Origin: Ricinus communis
Taxonomy: Eukaryota > Streptophyta > Magnoliopsida > Malpighiales > Euphorbiaceae
NCBI RefSeq assembly: GCF_019578655.1
Contig: NC_063265.1
Span: 10,574,501-10,638,500 of the forward strand
Direction of reading: 5' to 3'
DNA length: 64,000 nucleotides
Shown here: positions 48,282 to 61,499 of the stretch, piece by piece
How positions within the stretch are numbered: the first letter of the stretch is position 1
Layout of the letters: the number at the start of each line of letters is the position of its first letter
Program-made: the position numbers and the translations under genes
Notes under the pieces: generated by a model
What the model was told of the DNA's origin: nothing
Database searches by the model: none
The model's input: the letters and a program-made list of their open reading frames with translations, nothing else

Positions 48282-49884
48282 CTATAATGCAGTCACTCTA
48301 TCCGACCTAGTTAAAACTTGAGCAACAATTCTGTCCAACCTTGCCTCAAGCGGCTCACAATTCCACTTCCTTCGCTCATCCTGCACACAACCAAAAACAA
48401 TGTCAGCATCTACTTCATTAACTAGCATGTAACTTGACCATGAATCAACTCTGTAAAAGTACCTCTCCATTTTCTTTTGTAGTGTTCGACATTCCTTTGC
48501 TAGAAGAGGAGCCCGAATCTGAATCTATGGTCTGTCCAGTATGACTCCAGTAGCTTCCAATAGTCCCTATAACGGGTGATTCAGGTGTCTTGCTCCTTGC
48601 CCTTCTAGGAGAAGTAGATACAGAAACTTGTTCAAGTTCTTTCACGGTCAATTCTCCTAAAATAGGCCCAGCTTCATGAATTTTTGGAGGAATTGTTCTC
48701 TGAGATGGTGAATTCCCAATAGAATTAGCACTGCCCTTTGACAAGGGTGTTGTTGCAGACTCACCTAACCAACTAGATAGGCTAGTATCCACTGCAATTT
48801 CTTGACCCGATAGCTTCTTCTGATCAACATCTGCTTTTGAATTGTTAGTCAATACCTTAAAACTAGGCTCTGGACTCATGTGTGCACCAAAATTTTGCTC
48901 TACATCGATGTTCTCCTTGTCTAGATGGTCCGGCAGTAAGATTGCTCTGGCTTTGATTGCTTTCCGTTGAGGCAGATTTTCTACTGAATTCAACACAGAA
49001 TCAACATTCTGATTCCTAAATTGAGCATTCTGATTAGACCCAATTGCCTTAAGTTCCTCACGAGATGAACCACATTTTGGCATTGGACTAGTGACCTCCT
49101 TTTCACCCACTTCAGCTTCATAAACTTGTTTTCTTGAATCAATTGACAATGAAAACAGTGATTCAGATGACTCTTCTTGAACCAAAAACTGACTATCACT
49201 ACCCATATGCTCACTGCCACCATCAAAATGACTATCTTGTAAGTCTATATCTTCACACTCTTCTTCAGTATAATTCTGATATCTGTGGTTTGGAGGATAA
49301 GATGTTCCATTTGATGAAATCAAATTAGAAATTGATTTGCTTTCATTTGAAGCTTCTTCTTCTTCTTCTTTGTTTTCACTCTCTTTCTTCACATTGTTTT
49401 GTACTAGAATGGTATTAGTAGCTTCCTCTGCAGATAAAGCCTCATACACCCTTGCATTCAAGTCGAAGCTCACCTTCTTTTTCTCATTATTGCTCAATTG
49501 TTCCTCAAGCTTCTCTCTATAATAACAAGAACATATTTAAACCCAAAAGTTCAATGAACCAGTTATCCTTTTAAACTCAAAAAATAAAGAAAATTCGAAA
49601 CATATTTGAAGCTCATAACTTTGAACATGACTTACTTTGGCTCTATAGTAATGGGGTCGATAATAATAAGAGGTTCTTCAATGACTTGTTGCTTTGCAAT
49701 GGTGAAATCAAGTTGTAGAACTTCATTAACTCCATCTTTCTGCAGTAATAATAATAATAATAAATCAAGTAATAAATGCCAATATTTAATAATCCAAAAA
49801 AATAAAGAAGAAAGATGAAATCAAGATTGACCAAAATGGAGTTACATGGAGGTCATCTTCAGCAGGACCTGCTGCAGGATTCAT
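48282..49884 (-). CDS. Plant protein of unknown function (VSFDLN motif)
   Basis: Four coding exons in transcript order: 49884-49846, 49739-49636, 49516-48463, 48380-48282 (431 aa; phases agree). The start MNPAAGPAEDDLH is encoded by a tiny first exon. Exon 2 encodes KDGVNEVLQLDFTIAKQQVI. Exon 3 opens with KEKLEEQLSNNEKKKVSFDLNARVYEAL, the only strongly patterned stretch. It is followed by about 290 polar residues rich in Ser, Glu and Asn that are probably disordered. The last exon encodes a compact, charged end (DERRKWNCEPLEARLDRIVA). A VSFDLN-type motif occurs in poorly characterised plant proteins, but I cannot give a function. No transmembrane segment or signal peptide was seen. The gene is convergent with PEX12. 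Confidence 0.8.
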
Positions 49885-52800
49885 CAAATGCCTTTGTTTT
49901 GTATGCTTAGAAGAATTAAAACAAGCCAAAAAGCACCTCATTATTGTAAACAACTAATATGTAAAGTGCCCTTTTTGTCAAAAGAGAAAGGAAGGTATAG
50001 ATAGATAGTGAGAGAGAAAATGGACTACGGGTCTCTACTGAAGAGAAGGAACGGTAGAAGATAATGTTAAGAATCTAGTAGTAGTAGTAGTAGCAGCAGC
50101 AGTAGGGTTGGCTTCAAAATTTGACCGTTAGGATTCTTTTAAAATTTTTGGTGTTATAATTTTTTGTTGAAGGCCCATTAATTCATAACTCTCTGTCACT
50201 GACTTCAATAATAGAACCTTCAACAAATAGACTGATTCATAAATAATTAATTAACAGTAATGCACTTTTATTAGGGTTAATTATTTCACAAATAATTAAT
50301 AATATATGATACAAAAAGTGACAAGCAAACTGGTGCAATGACACATTTTATAATGCAGTTTTATTTTTATTTTTCTGATTTTCCAATTTTAATAATTAGA
50401 TTTTGTTTTGTGGGTACAATAAAAGTAAAATTTAGAATTTATTCAAATCACTTGGATGATAAGTTGACAACACCACTTCAAATTCAACTTCAATTCTAAT
50501 GCTGAAACCACTTGTTACATGCTCTATAGGGTTGGACTTGTGGATAAAATTCCTTAATTCACTTTGCTCAATAAATATTTTTTTTTCCTTTTTTATTTTT
50601 AGAGAGCATAAAACTCGGAAATTGGTTTTGATAAGAATAATAAAATAGAATTTTCAAGTCAGAATTCGTCTAAATTTAAAAAAATTATAGCATAAATCTA
50701 TAATTCCAACAAGAAAGTCTAGCTGGAGTGGAAAAACAATAATAATTAATTATTATCGTATATTAATTTATAAGTTGCTTATTATTATTATTATATTCAA
50801 ATTTATAGAGTTAGTAAATTTATTAAAAATCAATTTCATGAATTAAATTAATTTATTTAAACACTTAATAAAAAAATAATACTATGTAATCTATTTTATT
50901 CTCACTTCTTATTTGACTTACCGATTATCTCATATTTTTATAAATCTATTTTTTAATTTAAATTTATAAAATTATTAAATATCACATTATATAGACAAAA
51001 AATTATAAAAAAATAAAACATTTAGCATTTTCATTAAGAAAATGACTAACTCGAATATGTATTCTCCACAAAGTCCAATTCACGCGCTACTATCCCACCG
51101 CCATTATTGTCCCTTAATCAGAACCATAAAATTAATACAAACAGATTAAGAGAAAATGATGAGTAATTAAAAGCGTATAAAGTTATTAATGAATCGGATA
51201 GAAAAATGACTGAACTACTTTGCTTCTCCATCAAATAAAGTTAAAAGCAAAACTTGTCATTGCAGGCTACTTAAAGTGTCATTATTAATAATTAAACTGC
51301 CACTTGCTTATTTAATTCTTCTGTTATTTTCTATACAACATAATAATAGATCCTATTAATATTAGTATACAAGCAAACAAATTCAAACACAAAACTTACT
51401 GAGAATACCAATGATTGTGAATTATCATTGGGAGTCAGTAACAAACTAACAATTTGTTTAAAATTTAAATAATAGTAATATGCTAAGATAATTGTACACT
51501 GATTATCTGCAAATATAATATTATATCTCCTGAAAAAGAAGAAATTTTGATTTTCTATGTTACTTTCAAGTCCTAACTAACGTGAGGGAGTAATTGAGTA
51601 GTGCGGTACTTTGTTTTTGTTTGTTTGAAAGAGACGTGTTCAATGAATAATGGGTATCGTTCTGCTTTCTCTACACTCTTCTCTTCTTCCACTCTCTTTC
51701 ACTTTCAACTGCTCTGCTCTTCCTTCTCCTACTAATCAATTATCATGCTTCAGAGTTTTCTTCCTGTTAATTTCTTCTTCTTTTCTTAAAGGATTTTTTC
51801 TAATCGACTAAAACTTAACCAAAATTTTAATAAATTGTTTTGTCTTTGGGTTTAATTCAGCTTTGGAGTTATATACAGCTGGTAATGAAATCAATCATGA
51901 ATGATGAAAGAGATGTAAGTGTTCAGTGGGTTCCAAATAATATTAAAAAAAATGGTCCCACTTAAAGAAGAATATATTGTTTATTGGTTTTTGCATGCAC
52001 CAAAACTGATAATCACTAACAGTGGGTGATATTATATACAGAGGGTTGTTTGAAATTGCAGTTGTGTATTAGAAAAATAAATTTAAATTCTTTTAATCTT
52101 TTTATAATTTATTTTCTTAACACATATTAATTTATGTGTTTCTTTTGAAAAATTTCTTTAAAGGAACCAGTCTCAAATGGAGGAGGCTATGGTAAGATTG
52201 GTCTTTGGTTCACTGAATTAGACAGACTAGTAGGAAGCTGCACTAAGTAACAAACAAAAAAGATAAGAAGAATAATTGACTGAGAGTGCACCAAACCCAA
52301 CTTGTGAAGGGGATGATTGGACATATATATAAATACAACACAATTTCTGTTTGTTCCTTGAGAAGCTGAAACTGAATATTTTGGGTTGGTTTTCCAATGC
52401 TCCTTCCTTTCTTTCTGACAAATCTTTTTTTCTTTTTTCTTTTTCTTGCCTTTTTGAGGCCAAAATATAACATTTCATTTTCAGTTCTTGTTTTCTTTTG
52501 GTTAAAAAAAAAAAAACTTCAGATTTTAATTGCTTTGTGATTTTTCTGGTGAGTTGTTGTTTTAGATGCATATCTTTTGTTTGCACTTTGCAGTAGTGTT
52601 TTTTTGTTATGGCAGGCGTCTTTCTGCATGCTAACCTCTTATGGGAAATGTTTAACCCTTTTTTTATTCTCTGTTCCTAGCCAATTGTATCTGTGTTGGG
52701 CTTTTTCGTTCTAAAGAAACAAACTTTTAAACCATTAAAGAAAACTTAGGCTTTTTTTGGTTGTGATCATCTTTTTTTTAAGAAAAAAAAAAAAAGAAAT

Positions 52801-53147
52801 TGTGTTCGTTCATTTAGATATTAGAATTTCTTTTTTTTTTTTTTTTTTTTGTGAATTGTAAAGAGAGTGAGTGCTTTATTTACTTTCCGGTTAGAAATGG
52901 ACCACCGTAATCAAAAGAAGTTTAGAGTTTTTAATGAATGGTTGAGACTTTAGGCAAGACAATTTTTGTGAATTAGTTATTTTCTTGGGTTAAGGAAATA
53001 ATGTCATTTACATGCATAGAAAAAAGTTGTGGTGCAGTAACTTACTTTCATGTGATTGCTGATGCAAGGTAGTTGGCATGCCATAAAACGCTAGCAGAGG
53101 AGACAGTTTCAAATTGCTTTTGGGTTCTTGATCTTGATTTTCAAGAA
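49885..53147. other. Intergenic DNA with divergent promoters and GT23-like leader
   Basis: It lies between the 5' ends of the unknown-protein gene (-) and the GT23-like gene (+). A (GTA)n/(GCA)n microsatellite lies at 50080-50104 in the likely leader or promoter of the minus-strand gene. T-rich and A-rich runs occur around 52505-52520 and 52829-52850. CT-rich sequence at 51665-51735 may be near a transcription start for the plus-strand gene, whose leader could be spliced, but I could not set its exons. Open frames on the minus strand at 52227-52586 are low-complexity shadows. Confidence 0.45.
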
Positions 53148-56100
53148 ATGGCTATTAGTAGTCAAAGTGGAGAAAATAATATGGAGCCGTTGGGTCGGAA
53201 ATCACTTGAAAGAGTAGTTTCACAAAGAGCTCTGCAAATGAGTAGTTCATTTCCATGTCAACTTTGCGTGGTGGGTTTTCTCTGTGGAGTTTGTCTCACT
53301 TCTTTGTTCTTGGCTGCTCTTACTTCCCTTGGGACTTTTGCGTTTGGTGGGATTTCATTTTCTGCTGTTTCGATAAGGAATTCATCACCATGGAATTCAA
53401 GTTCTGAGTTTATCAGTAAGTTTAATTTTAAACTGTTATTTGTTCTTCTAATCCTTTCCTATTTTCTTTAAAAGGTAGCAGTTGTTTATCAATAAAATGA
53501 CTCTGCACATACCATTTCCAACTCTTGGTCATCTTTTGTTTTAAGAAGAAGAAGAAGAAGAAGAAAGAATTCTCCTCTTGGTCATCCTTGGACATCTTTA
53601 TTTTTCTTAATCTTAACCAGTATACAAGTTACTACAAAACCCAAGAAAGGAATTTAGCTTATGGTATGAGGATCAAGGGAATTATACTGCCTTAATTTAA
53701 CATATGGGATAAAAGAGTAGATAAAATTTGGCTGTAATTCTGTGAATTTGTTGAAGTTGAGAATCGTTAGTATGCAATTCTCTAACATCAATCCAAGTAG
53801 TATTTTTGGTGTTGAGTAGCAGAAATTCATGCATGAAAAAGTGACGATGAAAATGATAAAAGAGTGTGATCGAAGAAACTTAAAATGTTAAATACAATTT
53901 ATTTATTTACTTAGCTGCTTTACTTTGACTAAAGTGACACACTGTTTATCATAATTAGATTATCTACTTAGTTCTCTAATATACTTCAAATTGAAGCCAA
54001 TTATCCCTTCTTTTGAGCTGGTGATTTTAAACTAGTTTCGAAGGAATGCATCAATGCTTGATTTGACCAAGTTTTCCTATATTACCGTTTATTGTACTTA
54101 GTTATCTAACATGCTTCAAATTGAAGAATTCTTAAGTGATTTTGAAGCTTCAAAAAGAATTGTGGTCCTTTAAATTTTCCCTTTATTAAAAAGCGCAGTA
54201 TCGGAATTTGATCTTTTGAAGTGATGCTTCCATGGAAATAGAATTACTTTCAACTGTATCCCTAATCTATAACATATAGGAGTAATTGTTTTTGATTTTG
54301 TTAAGTGAATTTAAAATATCTTATTATTTCTTAGTTCATATTGCTGGAGTTTTATGACCAGAAACTATTTTGATGCTTGCAGATGTGGCGGCAAGTACAG
54401 ACTGTAAATTTAAACTAATGGAAACGGAGAGATGGGATGATTCACAAAGGACACATGATGAGAAAGTCTCATTATTGCATTCAGCTTGGAGTGCATTGTT
54501 ATCTGAATCAGTAGATGTAGAATTTGAAAACTTTCAGAATCTTGGACTGAGCAAGTCTGCTGTACCTAATGGGCCTCATTTGGAGAACTGTAAATTGAGT
54601 GCACAAATAAATAAGCGTCTCGATAAACAAGCTGAAAATGAGAGCTTCCCTCCTTGGACAACTTGGAAGGGATTGTTAGACATGCACCCAGCATCCACAG
54701 CCAATGAGCAACTTAGGTATTACAGGCATCAAGCCATATCGGAAGGTGCTTATCCTCCTTGGGTATGTTTCCGAATTATAATGTTCAACTAGAATCTGTA
54801 ACAATTGAAAGAACTTGGAAAACTGTTAGATATGAATCTTTGTTCACCTATTTAGAAATCACTTGTAGGTCTGGCATGTATCTAGTCGTTTGTGATTGTC
54901 CTGCACATTTACAACTGTACTCTAACCAAGTAGACCAAACCTGTATTTCCAATTTAAGCACCTCCTCTTTCGCTAGAAAGAAATGCATAAGATCGAACGC
55001 ATCGATGAATGTACTGTTTGTGATTTCTGTTTCAGTTCAAGGTATTCTGTGGTCTTTTATGCTGTTCCTCAAAATGTCTCATCAGTATAATTTTATTTGT
55101 ATACTATTTTTCTTCAGATCAGTGGATCAGATGAAGACAATTATCCTCTTACTAGGAAAGTGCAACGTGACATATGGATCCATCAGCATCCACCAAACTG
55201 CAAGGATCCTAATGTAAAATTTCTTGTAGCTGACTGGGAGAAATTACCTGGCTTTGGCATCGGAGCACAGCTAGTTGGAATGTCTGGGCTTCTTGCTATT
55301 GCATTAAAGGATAAAAGAGTCCTTGTTACGAGCTACTATAATCGAGCTGACCATGATGGCTGTAAGGGTATGTGCAAAAACAAAAGCAATTAATTCTGCA
55401 ACATTTTTTCTGATTAAATTTCCCCTTCTATGCATTTTCTTGTGAATGATGGTAAAACCTTCTCCAGTGAAGGGCTTGTTCCTTGTTCTAAAAGTTACAA
55501 TTCAGAAAATTCAAGACTTAATGGGACTTCATGGTGAATAAAATCCTCTGCAGGAACTTTGAGGAAAATGTCGGCTTCCTCAGTATCTCATATGACTTCT
55601 AGTTATCTCATTTACTGGGAGTTGGTATTCAAAGAACTAACAATTTATTCTTTTGAATGGAAGCTTTATATATCACTTACAAGTCCACTTGGAAGAAATG
55701 ATGTTGTTACTGATAGATACATGACATGTAATGTTGTTGTAGGTACTTCTCGTTCTAGTTGGTCTTGCTACTTCTTTCCAGAAACATCCCAAGAATGTCG
55801 AGATCATGCCCTTGAGCTTATGGCCAATAAAGAAGCATGGGAAAATGGAAGCATAACTACAAAAGAGAACTATAATTCAAAAGAAATATGGACTGGTCGA
55901 ACTCCTAGGTAAGTTATTATATGCATAATGGTTCACATCCTTGAGAAACTATAATCATGTTAATTCTAAATAGTCACTACCTGATGCAGGATATGGGGTG
56001 ATCCCTGGAGTTATTTGCAGCCAACAACAGAAATTAATGGGAGTTTGATCACTTTTCATCATAAGATGGATCGTAGGTGGTGGAGAGCTCAGGTAAAGCA

Positions 56101-57378
56101 AAATTGATCTAGGATCGAGAGAGAGCTGCTTGTTTTATTGCTTGCCTAGAACGTCCCTCGAGCTTCTCATGCTTGAATTGTTTCTCCACATGGAAAAATA
56201 TATTTGAAAAAAATCACTTTCTTGTTAAAAGAACACAAATTAAATTGAATTCTAATTACTCCATTTCATTACTATGTAATTTCAACCAATAAACTCTCTG
56301 TAAGATTGTTTTCTTTTCAATTATCAGAAGGATGAGGAGAAAATATGCGGCTAGTACTTTTATTTTGAGCCAGACTTGTCTATAGACTGAATTCTAGTTC
56401 GACTGGTGTCATTTACATTTTTCAGGCGATACGCTATTTAATGAGATTTCAAACTGAGTATACATGTGGCTTGATGAATGTTGCTCGTAATGCTGCATTT
56501 GGAAAGGAAGTTGCAAAGATGGTTCTTGCCAGTCTTGAGGATAAATGGCCAAAGGTTTGTCGATCTCTTATCTTCGACTCCATCTGTTAGCGCATAACAT
56601 GATTGGCAAGATCAATACCTTCCACTACATTTCGAGATATTCTTTCCAAAATGACTAATAGTGACCCTTATAGGAAGTGACAAACAAGCCAGTGTCAGAT
56701 ATTCAACGATTTGTATGGTCAAGTCACAAACCATGGGTCCCTAGGCCATTGCTAAGCATGCATGTAAGAATGGGAGACAAGGCATGTGAAATGAAGGTGG
56801 TTGAATTTGAAGAATACATGCACCTCGCGGATCAACTAAGACGGCAGTTTCCGCACTTGAACAGCATTTGGTTGTCAACTGAAATGCAGGTCAGAACTTG
56901 ATCCCGACAATTGATGATTTTAATTTCCTTCTGTTCTTTTATAATTACTTCCTTGTGTCTTATTAATCTAATACCTGCAATCTACATTATCTTCAGGAGG
57001 TTATTGATAAATAGAAAAAGTTTTAATTTCCTTCTGCTCTTTTATAATTACTTCCTTGTGTCTTATTAATCTAATACCTGCAATCTACATTATCTTCAGG
57101 AGGTTATTGATAAATTGGAAAAGTACACGGATTGGAAGTTCTACTACAGCAATGTAACACGCCAAGTTGGGAACACGACAATGGCCGAATATGAAGCCAG
57201 TCTGGGCAGGCAAACCAGCACAAATTACCCGCTTGTTAATTTCCTGATGGCAACAGAAGCCGATTTTTTCATTGGAGCATTGGGTTCAACATGGTGCTTT
57301 CTCATAGATGGCATGAGAAATACTGGAGGGAAAGTAATGGCTGGTTACCTAAGTGTTAACAGAGATAGGTTCTGGTAG
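53148..57378 (+). CDS. GT23-like (alpha-1,6-fucosyltransferase-related) membrane protein
   Basis: Eight coding exons: 53148-53415, 54383-54762, 55118-55367, 55743-55908, 55990-56092, 56426-56554, 56674-56889, 57100-57378 (596 aa; phases agree). A hydrophobic segment at about residues 37-68 (CQLCVVGFLCGVCLTSLFLA) fits a type II Golgi membrane anchor. The lumenal part carries motifs resembling the FUT8/NodZ fold: FLVADWEKLPGFGIGAQL, RYLMRFQTEYTCGLMNVAR, a nucleotide-sugar-type loop HVRMGDK (462-468) in place of the HVRRTDK of FUT8, and a conserved end, ALGSTWCFLIDGMRNTGGKV and SVNRDRFW. Plants use alpha-1,3 core fucose, so the acceptor is unknown. The in-frame TTG at 53073 was rejected for the ATG at 53148. 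The last intron ends in a duplicated splice site. Confidence 0.85.
53540..53563 (+). repeat. (AAG)n microsatellite in GT23-like intron 1
   Basis: A run of AAG/GAA triplets inside the first coding intron. Confidence 0.8.
56918..57123 (+). repeat. 103-bp tandem duplication spanning a 3' splice site
   Basis: Copy 1 (56918-57020) and copy 2 (57021-57123) match at all but about three positions. Each contains the intron end (TTATCTTCAG) and the start of exon 8 (GAGGTTATTGATAAAT). Copy 2 reads on as EVIDKLEK into the conserved protein. Copy 1 reads EVIDK then TAG. Confidence 0.95.
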
Positions 57379-58070
57379 GTATCTGTTAGGCAAATACACA
57401 TGTTAATGCCATGGTTAACAGTTTTCTGTAAATGGGCCTCTCATCTTGTATTCTGACGCCTCTCTTGTAAATTCTCTTCATATTCAGTGAGGTAAAGTAG
57501 TAAAATGAGCATATATCTTTTGAGAGTAAAACGTGCTTAAAATGTCCTCATATCTGCTTGGTTTATGTTGCCTGATGTGTACGTGAAGAATTCTCAATCA
57601 AACAGCCATACAAGTAATTGAAGTTATTAAACAAGCACATCAGCAAAACTCTGTTAAACGTCTCCCAGAAGTAAAAAGAAAAAATGCCATCAATTCTCCA
57701 TTCCAAAAACGTAAGTGCTGGTGAAAATGACCAACGGAAAAAGAATAACAATCACAAAATGTGTTAAGCTTGATAAGCAGCTGATTTTTGATACAAAGAT
57801 TAAGGTCATAACGAATGAAAATAAGATACTTAGATGGGGAAAAGGGGGACTTCGCTCCTCTTCAATTTCACATCACCTAACAATACAACAGAAGAAGACA
57901 ACAGTCTTCACAATCAACAAGAAGTGATTGCCTAACAAATATCTTGTAAATCATCCAGTGCCTGGACTGAAAGAAGAATGGAAGTCAGATCAGCAAGCAG
58001 CGCCCTACCATCTCTTTTTTCCTTGCAAATGATTTCGACGGTGCAAAGTTCCTCAAGATAGTTCATGCAA
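57379..58070. other. 3' ends of convergent genes
   Basis: Presumed 3' UTRs of the GT23-like gene (+) and the ankyrin gene (-). No other feature was recognised. Confidence 0.5.
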
Positions 58071-61000
58071 TTATTCTTCCACCTCTTCACTCAAATGATG
58101 TGCTCCACCATCCCCACCTCTGGCTACTGGCTGTTTTCTGTGTTTCTTGCTCTTGGACTTCTTGGCCTTCATGCGGCGCTTCTTCTCATTGGCGTCAACC
58201 CATGTATAGTCTGATGGTATGTGAAATGGGTCAATCTCATCTTTATACCTGTGACTATCACTATCACTTGATTGGCCACCGTTACTCCCTCTCATCCATG
58301 AAATCCATGATATGGACCCTTCTGATTCCTTTGATTTGGCATCCTGGAAATGTGCTGGGCTGGAAAGAGGGGTTGAGAACTCCTCCACTGGCTGAAGCTC
58401 CTCAAACTTTGTAAAAGTAATAAGCACCCGAATACTTGGGACAATAGGGATCGCAACCTGCAGTAAACAAAACAAGATATTATCATGCTGTTCATTGCTA
58501 AGTACTTGAAAGCAAGATATACAACTTGCAAAGTCTTCTTCAGTATCAGAAAGGTTATTGATCAGACATAATACCACTTTAAGAGAAGCTTCTTACCAAT
58601 ACATATTATCACATCTTACAGAAAAGCTCCTTAGTTTACATTCATAGAACACTTACTAAGAATTATTCATCGTTCAAAGAAGAAAAAGGGGGCAGGAGGA
58701 ACACCTCGTTCTGGCATTCAAGACCAGTTGGCACAAATAATAGCTTGATAGGTTTCTTACCATTGTTCATTAAAAATCAATGAGGATAGAATTTCATTAC
58801 TGAACTAAGTAATCAATTCTACATTCTAACAAAAATATGCAAGACAGGAAGTTCATTTTGCATTTGAATAGCAGCAGTTTGTAAATGCACATTTGACATG
58901 TGATATTCATTAATATTACACATGCTCCCGTCATTCTGGAAGTTGTATAAATATTCCCACAAATGAAACGAAACACACATGCACATATAGGTCTCTACTA
59001 ATATGCTACCTAGATATGGATGCAAAGCTGGGTGCCATCCAAATTCTAAATTATTAGATTAACAACAGCCATTAATAACTAGCAAATTCTCATTCTTTCA
59101 ATAACAAAATCCATAACAAATCCATCAGCACAAGCGAATATTTCTTCTAGACAAGGGATAGGGATTGTGCAAGACCACATCCTCTAATTTTACTAAATAT
59201 CAAGTAACAAGATTCATCCTATTATGCATGAACAAGACTTGGTTATGGAAGTTCCTCAATCTCAAGTCATAAATAACAGTGCATCTCATTTCTCAATACA
59301 TAGAAATATCTCCTTGAAAAATGCTTTTGGGTAAAATGCATAAATGACTTCAGCCAGAGGATTATACCAATAAATTAAATCGAAGATAACAGATAACATA
59401 GTTAAAAATGCAGTCAAAGTCCAAAATGCTTATGTGAAAAACCATGAAACATATCAACATGAATCTTCCAATTTTCCCTTAGGATATTAGGAACTCTTCC
59501 TAAAGTTTCTGAAGAGAGAAAAAGACGCTCCAATGCTAATTACACTGAAGCCTAAAACATGTTTTCCCTTTGCAAGAAAGACCCAGAGACTATATTAGAG
59601 GATTTCAATCAAGAACCTTAATCTTTGTTGCTCAAAATCTCCCACCCTCAACCCAATCCTCCCAGCATACTCAAAACCCCATAAGAGAAGAGAAAAGGGA
59701 GGGAAAGAATGCACCAGTACCAACTGGAAACCAGCACGAAAATTTAATATGCTCATTATCATAATGAAAACAGCATAAAACACAAGAATATACCTCCAGA
59801 AAATAAATAGTGAAATAACCATACTGAAGAAAAGAACAACCTAATAGGCAAATTATACAGGAATAAATTCTAGAAAGAAGTGTCCTCAGAATACCTTGAC
59901 AGGAAATGTTCCTTGAGGTAGTTTAGTTGTCAAAAGCTCCCTAAGCCTTCTAATAGCCTTAACCTTGTTGGCTAATATATCAAGTAAAGGCAGGAGCTCA
60001 TCAGTTTGCAAAGGAAAATCTGGTGTCAACCACAAGACAGGTCTTAACCCCTTCTTGTATTCACTCTCATGCTTGGACTCACTACCAGGCACTTTCTTCT
60101 TTTTCTTCTTGCTGCCTTTATCCTTTCCCTTCTTCCCATCCCCCAAATCCTCAGCCCTAGAAAACTCAGATGATGATCTTTGATTATCAACAGATTTTTG
60201 GGTCCCACCTTCAGGCGCCAACTTAGAAAACTTCTTCAAGATCTTTGTATCTTCAGGATCATCATTATTATTCTTTGGACCTTTGTTCTTCCAACCAAAC
60301 CAACTTTTCTTCTCTTTAATGGAACCATTAGATTCCCCATTTTCATAGGAACCTCCTGAACCATTTTCTTGGAACTCAATGACCCCAGGCTCCTCATCCT
60401 CACAAAGGCCATCTGAACTCCCCATACGAAGGGCAGAATCCAACTGCTTCCTCTCCTCTGCTGTCAATACATCATCAAACTCATCATTATCAGCACCATT
60501 TACCAATTTTTCTTCATCATCCACAGCAAAAAGCTCCTCATCCGTCATCGCACCAGGAACCCGCCTTGACTTCACACTTACCATTACGTGAAGCATATCG
60601 TAAACTTTTGCCTTCCAATTTCCAACCATCTCTGACCTCTCTTGTCGCCTCCAATTCAAATGAGGAACAAGCTCTGCCTGAGTGACATCAATCCCTGGTC
60701 TGTACATATTAGTTTGAGACATTAATGCCACTTCATGGGCAACTTCCGCTTCGGTTGGTTGGGCACCAGCCCCCTCCAAAGCATTAGTAACTTCTTTTTC
60801 CTTATGTGCAAGAACTATCAAAGAACCTGGTGGCAAAGATGTATTACCATCCTCCGAAGAGTATCCCTCCCCCAAGAATAGAAATGTTTGATCTGACCTT
60901 TGGATGCGAAAACCATCAAATCCAGCAAGGGTCATGTCAGCACGAAGGTTAGAACCACGCTTCCAAATGCGATAAGTATCTGATGGGGCAATGCGACCAA

Positions 61001-61493
61001 TAAATGGGATGACTGAACTTTCAAAATGAAAAGTTATCTCCATGTAAAAGTCACGAATGCGACTAGCTGAGGCAACAATACGTGGAAGCCTACGACACCA
61101 TTTTGCCCAAGCAAGAGGCTGATAATGCCGAGCAATTATCATTGCAATTCGTTCCTCTCTTGTGCAAACTGCTTCTTGAAGAGCACTCCAACCATGTTCA
61201 TTCTGCAGACTCCAATCTGCACCAGCTGCCATCAAAATTTCTGCAGAGATAGGGTCTCGCAATTTAACAGCAAGATGCAAAGGAGTCTCACGGCCAGGAA
61301 CATCTCGGCGATCAATAACAGCAGAAACAGCATCAGCTCGTTCCTCAGCAGCAAGAGATTCTTCTTCTGTATTAACTTCACCAGCCTTAGCTAGTCGTGG
61401 GAGGGTTGAAATAACATGCCTTAAGGCTGCATAATCGCGCCGTGCAACTGCAATGTGGGCAGGACTGTGGGCATACTTGGAGAATGCTTCCAT
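58071..61493 (-). CDS. Ankyrin-repeat protein with GPCR-chaperone domain (ANKRD13-like)
   Basis: Two coding exons in transcript order: 61493-59895 and 58457-58071, separated by a 1.4-kb intron (661 aa). N-terminal ankyrin repeats span about residues 5-125 (SPAHIAVARRDYAALRHVIS, GRETPLHLAVKLRDPISAEI, NEHGWSALQEAVCTREERIA). A GPCR-chaperone (ANKRD13-type) domain follows from about 150 (FYMEITFHFESSVIPFIGRI, GFRIQRSDQTFLFLGEGYS, NMYRPGIDVTQAELVPHLNW). Its C-terminal part lies after an acidic and Lys-rich linker at about 350-480 (LRPVLWLTPDFPLQTDELLP, TFPVKVAIPIVPSIRVLITF). The C-terminus has a basic stretch KKRRMKAKKSKSKKHRKQ that could be a nuclear signal. Animal ANKRD13 proteins bind ubiquitinated membrane cargo; the plant role is not established. 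A spliced 5' leader is likely, with a donor near 62249 and an acceptor near 61887. Confidence 0.92.
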
Positions 61494-61499
61494 TGACTA

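Noticed and set aside
52227..52586. 119-codon minus-strand open frame
   Set aside because: It is Lys/Glu-rich low-complexity sequence in a probable leader region, with no recognisable domain.
56997..57014. Upstream acceptor copy as the true start of the last GT23-like exon
   Set aside because: It gives a TAG after five codons. The second copy at 57100 reads straight into the conserved C-terminus.
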